Below are positions 20,832-29,277 of a stretch of 64,000 nt of DNA, one piece after another; the stretch's first letter is position 1, and each line of letters opens with the position of its first letter. A program made the translations under genes and the position numbers. The notes beneath the pieces are model-generated. The model made no database searches, was not told the origin of the DNA, and worked only from the letters and a program-made list of their open reading frames with translations. Origin of the DNA: Pseudomonas piscis (lineage in GTDB: Bacteria > Pseudomonadota > Gammaproteobacteria > Pseudomonadales > Pseudomonadaceae); NCBI RefSeq assembly GCF_009380155.1, contig NZ_WHUV01000004.1, positions 496,001 through 560,000 of the forward strand. The letters run 5' to 3'.

Positions 20832-21970
20832 CAGCCGAAGTAGCCAGCCAGGGCCTGATAACAGGTGGCCAGGTGATAAGGCGTAGTCGAAGGCATGTCC
20901 TGGCGGCTGACCGCGCCATTGGCGTCCAGGCATTCGTACCAGCCGCCGGCATGCAGGAAGTTGCCTTGCAGCGCCTGTAGCTGGCGCTCCAGGAAGGCCT
21001 GGCCATCGGTGCGCAAGGTCAGCGCGCGCAGATATTCGGCCTGGGCCCAGATACGCTGGGTGGCATCCCTGGGGCTGGCCTGGGGGGGCAGTTCGAGCAT
21101 CGCGCATACCGCGCCGCTCTGGGGATCGACCCCCAGCCGTTCGCTGAGGGTGAAGGCCCGTTCCAGGCAGGCGTGCAGCGGCCCCTGGCGCAGCAGGGGC
21201 GAGGAGGCGAGGAGGAAATACCACTCGAACTGGTGTCCTGGCTCGAACCAGTTATCCACAGCCCACAGGGGTTTCTCCATCATCACGCCCTGCTGTGGCT
21301 CGATGAAGTGCTGCTGCATGGCCTGGCACAACTCGAGCAAGGCTGCCTCCACCGAGGCATCGTCACGGGCCGCGAGGGTGGCGAGGAAGGCCTCGGCCAG
21401 GTGCATCGAGGGGTTCTGCAACGGACCGCTGCCCAGCAAGGACCAATCCTCGCCCAGGCTGGCTTCGTAGAGCCCCTCGCCCTGGGCGAAACGCTGGGCC
21501 ACCACTTCCAGGGCTGCATTGAGTGTCGACTCCACCAGCGGTTCGCGGACCCTGGCCCAGTAGTGGGCGCAGGCGAAGACGATGAACGCGTGGGTGTAGA
21601 GGTCCTTGCGCCGGTCCAGCGGCGCGCCTTCGGGGTCGATGCTGTAGAACCAGCCGCCGTGCTCGGCATCGTGGAAATGCCGTTGCAGCGAGCGGAACAG
21701 TGCTGCGGCGCGCTCCGCGGCGAAGGGCGCGCTGGCCTCGCCGATCAGTTGGGAAAACACGTACAACTGTCGGGCGCAGGCCATGGCCCGATAGCGCTGC
21801 GGCGGCAGGGGCTGGTGCTCGGTGTCCAGCGCCTCGTAGGGCAGCGCCAGTTGCGGGTTCCAGCCCGGCCCTTGCCACAGGGGCACGATCACCTTGTGAA
21901 AATGCTGCTGCACGGCCTGGAACACAGCATTGGCGACTGGCGGAGGGGTAGGGCGGGATACATCGAGCAT
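20831..21970 (-). CDS. AGE family epimerase/isomerase
   Basis: This 379-residue protein belongs to the N-acylglucosamine 2-epimerase family, an (alpha/alpha)6 barrel. Segments such as DLYTHAFIVFACAHYW, NPSMHLAEAFLA and FEPGHQFEWYFLL carry the conserved His/Glu/Arg residues around the active site. Close relatives in pseudomonads are mannose or aldose-ketose isomerases, so a sugar isomerase role is likely. The start at 21970 (MLDVSRP) is preferred over an upstream ATG at 22054, but neither has a good ribosome binding site. Confidence 0.82.
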   Translation of the reverse strand: MLDVSRPTPPPVANAVFQAVQQHFHKVIVPLWQGPGWNPQLALPYEALDTEHQPLPPQRYRAMACARQLYVFSQLIGEASAPFAAERAAALFRSLQRHFHDAEHGGWFYSIDPEGAPLDRRKDLYTHAFIVFACAHYWARVREPLVESTLNAALEVVAQRFAQGEGLYEASLGEDWSLLGSGPLQNPSMHLAEAFLATLAARDDASVEAALLELCQAMQQHFIEPQQGVMMEKPLWAVDNWFEPGHQFEWYFLLASSPLLRQGPLHACLERAFTLSERLGVDPQSGAVCAMLELPPQASPRDATQRIWAQAEYLRALTLRTDGQAFLERQLQALQGNFLHAGGWYECLDANGAVSRQDMPSTTPYHLATCYQALAGYFG

Positions 21971-22078
21971 TGGCTGGCGTCTTCTAACGGCAGGTTTGAA
22001 TGCGCGACATGTTAGCAGAGAAGGCCGTGCCGATTGGCCCTGCGTCGCAGCCACCGAGGCGACTGCGATCTGAGGGTT

Positions 22079-22651
22079 TCAACCGGCGAGCAGCCACACG
22101 CCGGCGGCGGCAGAGGCCGCACCGGCCATGCGCACCAGGGGCGCGGCGGTCCGCGGTAGCGCTCGCACCAGGGCGTACCCTGCGGCATGCAGGGCCGCGG
22201 TGGCAGCCACGAAGCCTGCGGCATAGGCCCAGGGGCTGGACATGTCCGGTAGTTCCAGGCCATGGGCCACGCCGTGGAACAGGGCGAACAAGGCTGTGGC
22301 CGCCATGGCCAGGGCCAGCGGCGGGCGTACTGCCAGCGCGACCGCCAAGCCCAGAGCCAGGACCGAGGCGGCGATGCCGCTTTCCAGGGCTGGCAGTTGC
22401 AGGCCGGTGAAACCCAGCAGCCCGCCCAGCAACATGGTGCCGACGAAGGTGCAGGGCAGCGCCCAGCGCGCCACGCCTTGTTGTTGGGCGGCCCACAGGC
22501 CTACCGCGACCATCGCCAGCAGATGGTCGAGGCCGCCGAGCGGATGGCCGATGCCGGCCACCAGGCCGTTGTCGCCATGGCCGGGGTGGGCCAGGGCCAG
22601 GGTGGGAGCCAGCAGCAGGGCCAGGGCCCCGAGGATGCGTTGGAAGGTCAT
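22079..22651 (-). CDS. ureJ: HupE/UreJ family membrane protein, probable nickel permease
   Basis: This 190-residue protein has a signal-like N-terminus cleaved near ALA, then the His-rich HPGHGD and the family motif HPLGGLDHLLAMVAVGLW, followed by about six membrane helices. HupE/UreJ proteins are thought to bring nickel (or cobalt) into the cell. It lies 34 bases after ureG on the same strand, consistent with supplying nickel for urease. Confidence 0.9.
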   Translation of the reverse strand: MTFQRILGALALLLAPTLALAHPGHGDNGLVAGIGHPLGGLDHLLAMVAVGLWAAQQQGVARWALPCTFVGTMLLGGLLGFTGLQLPALESGIAASVLALGLAVALAVRPPLALAMAATALFALFHGVAHGLELPDMSSPWAYAAGFVAATAALHAAGYALVRALPRTAAPLVRMAGAASAAAGVWLLAG

Positions 22652-22685
22652 GGATCGCTGTCCTTTTCTAGGGTCGAGGTTGGGT

Positions 22686-23300
22686 TCAGGCTGCGCTCAG
22701 CAGGCCCTGGCGTTCGATGAAGGCGATGATGTCCTCCAGGCCCTGGCCGGTCTTCTGGTTGCTGAAGACGAACGGCTTGCCGCTGCGCATGCGCTGGGTG
22801 TCACTGTTCATCAGGTCCAGGGAGGCGCCGACCAGCGGCGCCAGGTCGATCTTGTTGATCACCAGCAGGTCGGATTTGCAGATGCCGGGGCCACCCTTGC
22901 GCGGCAGCTTGTCGCCGGCCGAGACATCGATCACGTAGATGGTCAGGTCCGAGAGTTCCGGGCTGAAGGTAGCCGACAGGTTGTCGCCGCCGGACTCCAC
23001 CAGGATCAGGTCCAGCCCCGGGAAGCGGCGGTTCAGCTGATCCACGGCCTCCAGGTTGATCGAGGCGTCTTCGCGAATGGCGGTGTGCGGACAGCCACCG
23101 GTTTCCACGCCGATGATCCGTTCCGGTGCCAGGGCCTGGTTGCGCACCAGGAAATCGGCGTCTTCGCGGGTGTAGATATCGTTGGTCACCACCGCCAGGT
23201 TGTAGCGCTCGCGCAGGGCCAGGCACAGGGCCAGGGTCAGGGCCGTCTTGCCGGAGCCCACCGGGCCTCCGATACCGACGCGCAAGGGTTGTGTATTCAT
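22686..23300 (-). CDS. ureG: Urease accessory GTPase UreG
   Basis: This 204-residue GTPase has the P-loop GPVGSGKT (12-19), the nickel-binding CPH motif (70-72), [15 protein letters not shown] and the guanine motif NKID. It delivers nickel to apo-urease with UreE, UreF and UreD. GGAG six bases upstream sets the start at 23300; the four extra upstream codons are not needed. The structural genes lie about 30 kb away. Confidence 0.97.
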   Translation of the reverse strand: MNTQPLRVGIGGPVGSGKTALTLALCLALRERYNLAVVTNDIYTREDADFLVRNQALAPERIIGVETGGCPHTAIREDASINLEAVDQLNRRFPGLDLILVESGGDNLSATFSPELSDLTIYVIDVSAGDKLPRKGGPGICKSDLLVINKIDLAPLVGASLDLMNSDTQRMRSGKPFVFSNQKTGQGLEDIIAFIERQGLLSAA

Positions 23301-23324
23301 GTGCTTCTCCAAAATGACAGGCCC

Positions 23325-23999
23325 TCAGGAACGAAACAGGCGGCTGTACTGGCGCTCATGGGCCATGCTCGCCAGGGACAGGCCGAAGGCGGCGCTGCCG
23401 TAGTGTTGGGGATCAAGAGTGGTGGCCTGCTGCTGGGCCTGTTGCAGCAGTGGCAGCAGGTCGCTGGTCAGGCGCTGGGCGGCCTGCTGGCCCAGGGGCA
23501 GGGTCTTCATCAGCACTGCCAGCTGGTTCTCCAGCCAGCTCCAAAGCCAGGCGGCCAGGGCATCGCGCGGGGCGATTTGCCAGGCACGGGCGGCCAGGGC
23601 CCAGCCCAGGGCCAGGTGCGGTTCGTCCTGTCGCGCCAGCATTTGCCGGGCGCCGGCGTCCAGTTCCGGCAGGCCTTCGAGCAGTTGCTTGAGGGAGTAG
23701 CCCATTTGCCGGCTCTCCAGGTACAGCTCGCGGGTTTCACGACTGGCCCGATGCTCTTCACCGAGCTGGTGCAGGCGCTGCCAGTCCTGCTCCGCTGCGG
23801 CCAGGCAATGGCCCCAGAGCAGCGGGGCCTCGAAGCGCGCCAGGTTGAGCAGCAACTGGTCGCCGATCCAGCGCCGGGCGCTGTCAGGGTCATGCACCCG
23901 CTGTTGTTCCACCGCCATCTCCAGGCCCTGGGAATAGCTGTAGCCACCGATGGGCAGCTGCGGACTGGCCAGGCGCAACAGGGCCCAGGCCGGGTTCAA
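23325..23999 (-). CDS. ureF: Urease accessory protein UreF
   Basis: This all-helical 224-residue protein starts with the typical LLRLASPQLPIGGYSYSQGLE motif and ends with a conserved AAFGLSLASMAHERQYSRLFRS tail. UreF bridges UreD-bound urease and UreG and gates GTP-dependent nickel insertion. Its start overlaps the ureE stop by ATGA, and ureG begins 24 bases after its stop. Confidence 0.96.
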   Translation of the reverse strand: MNPAWALLRLASPQLPIGGYSYSQGLEMAVEQQRVHDPDSARRWIGDQLLLNLARFEAPLLWGHCLAAAEQDWQRLHQLGEEHRASRETRELYLESRQMGYSLKQLLEGLPELDAGARQMLARQDEPHLALGWALAARAWQIAPRDALAAWLWSWLENQLAVLMKTLPLGQQAAQRLTSDLLPLLQQAQQQATTLDPQHYGSAAFGLSLASMAHERQYSRLFRS

Positions 24000-24496
24000 G
24001 GGCGAGCGCCGAACTGGTGCAGGCGTGGCGGATAGTTGAAGTCCGCGTCGCCGTGATGGGAGTGATGGTGCCCGCCCCCATAGGCGCCATGCTCGGGCTG
24101 GAATGGCGCCTCGATGACGCTGGCGCAGGCCCCCAGTTGTTCGAGCATGGCCTTGAGCACGTAGTCGTCCAGCAACCGCAGCCAGCCATCGCCCACTTGC
24201 AAGGCCACGTGGCGATTGCCCAGGTGATAGGCCGCGCGGGTCAGTTCCAGGGCATTGCCACAGGTGACATGCAGCAGGGTCTCGGCGCGGGCGCAGACCC
24301 TGACGATGCGCCCGTCCTCGGCGACCAGGAACTCACCATCATGTAGCGGTGGCTGGCCACGTTCCAGGAACAGGCCGACGTCCTCGCCTTCGACGCTGAA
24401 GCAGCGCAGGCGGCTCTTGCTGCGCGCTTCATAGGTCAGGTGCAGTTCAGCGGACCAGGAGGCCTGGGGGGTGGTTCGGCGATGGATCACCAGCAT
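23996..24496 (-). CDS. ureE: Urease nickel metallochaperone UreE
   Basis: This 166-residue protein has the peptide-binding N-domain, the metal-binding central domain with GNRHVALQ, and a C-terminal His-rich tail (GGGHHHSHHGD). UreE passes nickel to UreG. It heads the ureE-ureF-ureG-ureJ operon. The 267 bases upstream (24497-24763) must hold its promoter. I see no sigma-54 match there. Confidence 0.96.
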   Translation of the reverse strand: MLVIHRRTTPQASWSAELHLTYEARSKSRLRCFSVEGEDVGLFLERGQPPLHDGEFLVAEDGRIVRVCARAETLLHVTCGNALELTRAAYHLGNRHVALQVGDGWLRLLDDYVLKAMLEQLGACASVIEAPFQPEHGAYGGGHHHSHHGDADFNYPPRLHQFGARP

Positions 24497-24763
24497 CGGA
24501 AAGCTTCCAGCTATGAACGATGCACAAGCCAGAGCAAGGGCCTTGCCAATCGCTCGAAGGAAAGGAAAACCCCTGCTACTGCGCCTGGAAAAGGGGCAAA
24601 GCCTTGTTTCATCTTGTTACAAATTGCTGCGCCGAGCTGATTTATAGCACTGGCTTGGTGCGCTGCAAATGTTTTTGCCGCAATCCGGTGCCTGTTTGAC
24701 GGGCAGGCGCAAAGGCCTGCTCCAGAGCAGGGCGGGGGAGATCTGGCGCAGTGGTGGGGGGAA

Positions 24764-25396
24764 TTACTCGGTACTGCCCAAGCCGTTCCAGTGCTTGAGC
24801 CCGATGAAGATGAAGCGCAGCTGCTGGGTCATCTTCGCCTGGGGTGTGAGGTGTTCGGGCAAGGCCTGGACCGGCGGATCGATGATGTCCGGCAAGGTGG
24901 CGAACACGCTCTTGACCACCAGGTCGGCCATGACGCTGAGGTCGGCCACATCGAGGTGCTGCAGCTTGGGCATCAGCGCCAGGTCGGCGGCCAGGTCCGA
25001 GCTGATGTTTTCCCGCAGGCTGGCGATGGCTTGGCGTACCGGCAACGAGCCGCCGTATTGCTCGCGAGCGAGAAACAGGAACTGCACGCGCTTGGCCTCC
25101 ACCACATCGAGGAAGATGCGCACCGACGCGTCGATGATGCCGCCCATGACGAATTCGTTATGGCGGACCAGGCGGATGGTTTCGCGAAAGGTCTGGCCCA
25201 CTTCGCTGACCAGCTCCAGGCCAAGCTGGTCCATGTCGCTGAAATGCCGGTAGAAACCAGTGGGGACGATGCCGGCGGCCTTGGCCACTTCCCGCAGGCT
25301 CAGGCTGCCAAAACCACGACCACCCTCCATCAGGTGCCGGGCGGCATCCATCAGGGCGTTGCGGGTCTGTTGCTTCTGTTCGGCGCGGGGCAGCAT
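24764..25396 (-). CDS. TetR family regulator of the DesT/FabR type
   Basis: This 210-residue regulator has an N-terminal helix-turn-helix (SLREVAKAAGIVPTGFYRHFSDMDQLG) nearly identical to DesT/FabR, which sense the acyl-CoA saturation ratio and control fatty acid desaturase genes. The start at 25396 (MLPRAEQKQQTR) is chosen from my recall of DesT; a GTG at 25432 is possible and neither start has a clear ribosome binding site. No desaturase gene is adjacent here. The neighbours are ureE and a repeat protein. Confidence 0.85.
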   Translation of the reverse strand: MLPRAEQKQQTRNALMDAARHLMEGGRGFGSLSLREVAKAAGIVPTGFYRHFSDMDQLGLELVSEVGQTFRETIRLVRHNEFVMGGIIDASVRIFLDVVEAKRVQFLFLAREQYGGSLPVRQAIASLRENISSDLAADLALMPKLQHLDVADLSVMADLVVKSVFATLPDIIDPPVQALPEHLTPQAKMTQQLRFIFIGLKHWNGLGSTE

Positions 25397-25512
25397 CTGG
25401 AAGGGAATTCTTCGCTTGGGAGAGCGGGGCACTCTAGCAAATCAACTTTGCCCGAGTCGAACTGGCGTCAGGCCTGGGTAGGCCGGAGGTGGGATTGCTG
25501 CGCTGGAAAGTC

Positions 25513-25542
25513 AAAAGCCCGATCCAGGGACCGGGCTTTTTT
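25513..25542 (-). terminator. Terminator downstream of the tandem-repeat gene
   Basis: AAAAGCCCG (25513-25521) pairs with CGGGCTTTT (25532-25540), with A- and T-runs on both sides, so it can work in both directions. It lies 17 bases after the stop of the repeat-protein gene. Confidence 0.75.
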
Positions 25543-25558
25543 CTGGGCCAACATGGCC

Positions 25559-26107
25559 TCAGCTCGCAGCTTGATGGCGTTCGGCCAGGCGATCGGCACC
25601 GCCTTCGGCAACGGTCTGGCCTTGTGGGGTACGGCTGTAGCCATCTTCGACCAGGCCTTTTTCTTCCAGGCGATCACGGCCGCCTTCGGCAACGGTCTGG
25701 CCTTGTGGAGTGCGGCTGTAACCATCTTCGACCAGGCCTTTCTCTTCCAGGCGATCGCGGCCACCTTCGGCAACGGTCTGGCCTTGTGGAGTGCGGCTGT
25801 AGCCATCTTCGACCAGGCCTTTTTCTTCCAGGCGATCACGGCCGCCTTCGGCTACGTTTTGACCTTGTGGAGTACGGTCGTAGCCATCTTCGGCAACGCT
25901 CTGGCCTTGTGGGGTGCGATCATAGCCATCGGCGGCGACCTTGTTGCGCTCGATCAGGCGATCCGAACCACCTTCGGCCAGGGTCTGGGTGAACACGCTG
26001 CTATGGCTGGCCTGGACCTGTGGAGTGGCCTGTTCGGCGGCGGGCAGGGCGAAGGCGTTGGCGGCCAGGATGGATAAGGTCAGGCTCAAGAGGATGTGGC
26101 GTTTCAT
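25559..26107 (-). CDS. Secreted tandem-repeat protein of unknown function
   Basis: The 182-residue precursor has a signal peptide of about 20 residues (start at 26107, AAGGAG upstream). The rest is almost entirely repeats. Two half-units alternate: VAEGGRDRLEEKGL and VEDGYSRTPQGQT. Three 27-residue copies are near identical, flanked by diverged halves. The units are hydrophilic, rich in Glu, Gly, Arg and Gln, and lack Cys, suggesting a flexible or repetitive periplasmic/extracellular protein. The frame extends upstream to 26446 but the signal peptide fixes the start. No family is recognised. Confidence 0.75.
   Translation of the reverse strand: MKRHILLSLTLSILAANAFALPAAEQATPQVQASHSSVFTQTLAEGGSDRLIERNKVAADGYDRTPQGQSVAEDGYDRTPQGQNVAEGGRDRLEEKGLVEDGYSRTPQGQTVAEGGRDRLEEKGLVEDGYSRTPQGQTVAEGGRDRLEEKGLVEDGYSRTPQGQTVAEGGADRLAERHQAAS
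25588..25911. repeat. 81-bp tandem repeats inside the repeat-protein gene
   Basis: Units start at 25588, 25669, 25750 and 25831, each exactly 81 bp (27 codons). The first three are nearly identical, and the fourth is partly diverged. The period is a multiple of three, so copy-number change would keep the frame. Confidence 0.9.
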
Positions 26108-26493
26108 GATAGGGGGTGCTCCTTGGGAGGGCGAAAAACTGGGTACGGAGCTAATGTTACCGCCACAAAATCGATATAAAAGTTCATAAACACAATGATG
26201 ATAATCAACAGAATTGATTGTTTGCCGCGAGGCTCTAGCCCGGGCTTCTCCGCTTTCAGGGTCGTGCACCGGGGTGGGTAGTTTCGACTCACCCATGCTC
26301 CAGGGAGGGGCGATGAGCGGTAACACATGGCTGTCCAAGTGGTCAGCAATGACCGGTTTTTCCCCCGGGTCGGCGTCGCCGATCAAACCTGTGGGGACTT
26401 TGTCAGTCGTAGTTTCAATGCCGGTGGTTTTACCCCGGTTCTTCATCGATGCGTCGTGGTTCGGCGCTCAGTTGTCTCAAGGAGCCTCGTGCC
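26108..26493. promoter_or_regulatory. 386-bp divergent intergenic region with a Fur-box-like site
   Basis: The gap separates the leftward repeat-protein gene from the rightward AsmA gene. AATGATGATAATCAACAGA (26194-26212) matches 13 of 19 positions of the Fur consensus, including the complete central GATAATC. The surrounding 26140-26220 is much more AT-rich than the rest of the window, consistent with promoters. No further gene is seen. Confidence 0.35.
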
Positions 26494-28569
26494 ATGACGC
26501 GCACTCGTAAAATCCTCGCCTGGACCTTCACCGGCCTGGTCCTGTTGCTGGCCCTACTGGTGCTGGTGGTGGCCTTTTTCGACTGGAACCGGATCAAGCC
26601 GGCCCTCAATGCCAAGGTGTCCGAGGAATTGCACCGGCCGTTCGCGATCAATGGCGACTTGTCGGTGGCCTGGCGGCGCGAGCCCGACGAGGGTGGCTGG
26701 CGGGCCTGGGTGCCTTGGCCCCATGTGGTGGCCGAGGACCTGACCCTGGGCAACCCGGACTGGTCCAAGGCACCGCAGATGGTCGGCCTCAAGCGGGTCG
26801 AACTGCGGATCTCGCCCCTGGCGCTGCTGGCGCGGCAGGTGAGCATCCCGCGCATCGACCTCACCGAGCCCGAGGCGGCCTTGCAGCGGTTGGCCGACGG
26901 CCGTGCCAACTGGACCTTCACCTTCGATCCCGCGGACCCCGATGCCGAGCCATCCAGCTGGACGGTGGACATCGGCGCCATCGGCTTCGACAAGGGCCAC
27001 GTGACCCTGGACGACCAGAGCCTCAAGACCCGCCTGGACCTTTTGGTGGAACTGCTCGGCCAGCCAATTCCGTTCAGTGACATCGTTGGCCAGAGCGAGG
27101 CGAAGAAAGCCGCCGAGCAAGGCGCCGAACCCCAGGCCTATGCCTTCGCCCTCAAGGTCAAGGGCCAGTACCACGGGCAGAAGCTCGCTGGCACCGGCAA
27201 GATCGGCGGCCTGCTGGCCCTCAAGGACAGCAGCAGGCCGTTCCCGCTCCAGGCCCAGGCGCAGATTGGCGACTCGCGCATCGAGCTGCGCGGCAGCCTC
27301 ACCGATCCACTGAACCTGGGCGCCCTGGACCTGCGCCTGAAGCTGGCGGGCACTAGCCTGGGCAACCTCTATCCATTGACCGGGGTGACCCTGCCCGATT
27401 CCCCGCCGTACTCCACCGATGGCCACCTGAGCGCCAAGCTGCACGACCCGGCCGGCGCGACGTTCAGCTACAAGGATTTCAACGGCAAGATCGGCGACAG
27501 CGACATCCACGGCAACCTGACCTACGTGGCCAGCCAACCCCGGCCCAAGCTCAGCGGGGCGCTGGTTTCCAACCAGCTCCTGTTCCGCGACCTGGGGCCG
27601 CTGATCGGCGCCGACTCCAATGCCAAGCAGAAGGCCCGGGGCGGCGAGAGCAAGCAACCGGCGGACAAGGTGTTGCCGGTGGAGGAGTTTCGCACCGAGC
27701 GCTGGCGCGATATGGACGCCGACGTCGAGTTCACCGGCAAGCGCATCGTCCACAGCTCCGACCTGCCGTTCACCGATCTCTATACCCACCTGGTGCTCAA
27801 CGACGGCCAGCTCAGCCTGGAACCCCTGCGCTTCGGCGTGGCCGGCGGCAAGCTCGATGCCCAGGTACGCCTCAATGGCCACACCGCGCCCATGGAAGGC
27901 CGGGCCCGGCTGACCGCGCGCAACTTCAAGCTCAAGCAACTGTTCCCCACCTTCGAGCCCATGAAGACCAGCTTCGGCGAGCTCAACGGCGATGCCGATC
28001 TCTCCGGGCGCGGCAACTCGGTGGCGGCCCTGCTGGGCAGCGCCAACGGCGACCTGAAGATGCTGATCAACGATGGCGCCATCAGCCGCGGGCTGATGGA
28101 GATCGCCGGGCTCAACGTCGGCAACTATGTGGTGGGCAAGTTGTTCGGCGACAAGGATGTGAAGATCAACTGCGCCGCCGCCGACTTCGGCATCAAGACC
28201 GGCCTCGCCACTTCGCGCCTGTTCGTCTTCGATACCGAGAACGCCATCATCTATGTCGATGGCACCGCCAACATGGCCACCGAGCAGCTGGATTTGACCA
28301 TCACCCCCGAGTCCAAGGGCCTGCGCCTGTTCTCCCTGCGCTCGCCACTCTATGTGCAGGGCAAGTTCATCCAGCCCAGCGCCGGGGTCAAGGCCGTGCC
28401 GCTGGTATTGCGTGGAGCGGGAATGGTGGCGCTGGGGGTGATCGCCGGTCCGGCGGCAGGGCTCCTGGCGTTGGTGGCGCCGAGCAATGACGAACCCAAC
28501 CAGTGCGCGCCACTGTTGCAGCAGATGCGTGCGGGCAAGGCGCCGGCGACGGTCAAGCCGGGCAAGTAA
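26494..28569 (+). CDS. AsmA family protein
   Basis: The 691-residue protein has an N-terminal membrane anchor (about residues 9-30) and a large periplasmic portion with the AsmA N-terminal and C-terminal domains. The latter is seen in ARLTARNFKLKQLFPTF, SANGDLKMLINDGAISRGLMEIAGLNVGN and DLTITPESKGLRLFSLRSPLYVQG. AsmA-like proteins are thought to move phospholipids between inner and outer membrane and influence envelope assembly. AAGGAG upstream of ATG 26494 sets the start, and the 15 extra upstream codons are rejected. It is monocistronic. Confidence 0.9.
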   Translation: MTRTRKILAWTFTGLVLLLALLVLVVAFFDWNRIKPALNAKVSEELHRPFAINGDLSVAWRREPDEGGWRAWVPWPHVVAEDLTLGNPDWSKAPQMVGLKRVELRISPLALLARQVSIPRIDLTEPEAALQRLADGRANWTFTFDPADPDAEPSSWTVDIGAIGFDKGHVTLDDQSLKTRLDLLVELLGQPIPFSDIVGQSEAKKAAEQGAEPQAYAFALKVKGQYHGQKLAGTGKIGGLLALKDSSRPFPLQAQAQIGDSRIELRGSLTDPLNLGALDLRLKLAGTSLGNLYPLTGVTLPDSPPYSTDGHLSAKLHDPAGATFSYKDFNGKIGDSDIHGNLTYVASQPRPKLSGALVSNQLLFRDLGPLIGADSNAKQKARGGESKQPADKVLPVEEFRTERWRDMDADVEFTGKRIVHSSDLPFTDLYTHLVLNDGQLSLEPLRFGVAGGKLDAQVRLNGHTAPMEGRARLTARNFKLKQLFPTFEPMKTSFGELNGDADLSGRGNSVAALLGSANGDLKMLINDGAISRGLMEIAGLNVGNYVVGKLFGDKDVKINCAAADFGIKTGLATSRLFVFDTENAIIYVDGTANMATEQLDLTITPESKGLRLFSLRSPLYVQGKFIQPSAGVKAVPLVLRGAGMVALGVIAGPAAGLLALVAPSNDEPNQCAPLLQQMRAGKAPATVKPGK

Positions 28570-28587
28570 GACAGGGACTGAGAGGGG

Positions 28588-28619
28588 CCGGCCCGTTCCT
28601 GCATCCAGGGGCGGGCCGG
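28588..28619. terminator. GC-rich hairpin between convergent asmA-like and ferritin-like genes
   Basis: CCGGCCCG (28588-28595) pairs with CGGGCCGG (28612-28619). There is no T-run. Position between convergent stops suggests a terminator or end-stabilising hairpin. Confidence 0.35.
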
Positions 28620-28626
28620 GCAGGCG

Positions 28627-29157
28627 CTACAGGTCTTGGAGGATGTCCGCCATGTCGTCGGCGTGCTCTTCTTCCTGGGCCAGGATTTCTTCGAACAGGC
28701 GGCGGGTGGTCGGGTCCTTGTCGCCGATGTACTGGATGATCTCGCGGTAGCTGTCGATGGCGATCCGCTCGGCCACCAGGTCCTCGTAGACCATTTCCTT
28801 CAAGCTACTGCCGGCCACGTATTGGGCATGGGACTTGGCCGACAGCAGGTCGGGGTTGAATTCCGGTTCGCCACCCAGCTGGACGATGCGCTCGGCCAGC
28901 TTGTCGGCATGCTCGGCTTCCTGGGTGGCGTGTTCGAGGAACTCGTCGGCGGCCACGCTGGCCTTGAGCCCGTTGGCCATGAAGTAGTGGCGCTTGTAGC
29001 GCAGCACGCAGACCAGCTCGGTGGCCAGGGCTTCATTGAGCAGGCGCAGCACTTCCTCGCGATCGGCGTTGTAGCCGGCGGTCACGGCGCCGTTCTCCAC
29101 GTGGCTGCGGGCCCGTTCGCGCAGGCTGTTCACATCGGACAAATGCATCTGGCTCAT
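28627..29157 (-). CDS. Ferritin-like (bacterioferritin family) protein
   Basis: This 176-residue four-helix protein has the diiron ferritin pattern: Glu in LATELVCVLRYKRH, ExxH in QEAEHADKL, Glu in VAERIAIDSY and ExxH in QEEEHADDM. It is longer than canonical bacterioferritin and lacks the obvious haem-binding methionine position, so it may be a haem-free ferritin-like ferroxidase or storage protein. AGGAG precedes the ATG. It is transcribed alone. Confidence 0.83.
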   Translation of the reverse strand: MSQMHLSDVNSLRERARSHVENGAVTAGYNADREEVLRLLNEALATELVCVLRYKRHYFMANGLKASVAADEFLEHATQEAEHADKLAERIVQLGGEPEFNPDLLSAKSHAQYVAGSSLKEMVYEDLVAERIAIDSYREIIQYIGDKDPTTRRLFEEILAQEEEHADDMADILQDL

Positions 29158-29277
29158 ATTGGTTTCTCCTAGGGGGCTAATCCGTCTTGCGCCGGGCTCT
29201 GCGGGCCTGGTCGCTACCTAGGGTGTGAGTCGCGGGAGCGGCAAAAAGTTTGATCGGATGTGCCGCGACGGCCAGCT

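Noticed and set aside
22242-24035. 597-codon plus-strand open frame across ureJ, ureG and ureF
   Set aside because: It is antisense to three recognisable urease accessory genes and has no motif of its own.
25588-25911. Possible CRISPR array
   Set aside because: The 81-bp units are contiguous without unique spacers, are multiples of three and are translated in one frame, so this is a protein repeat.
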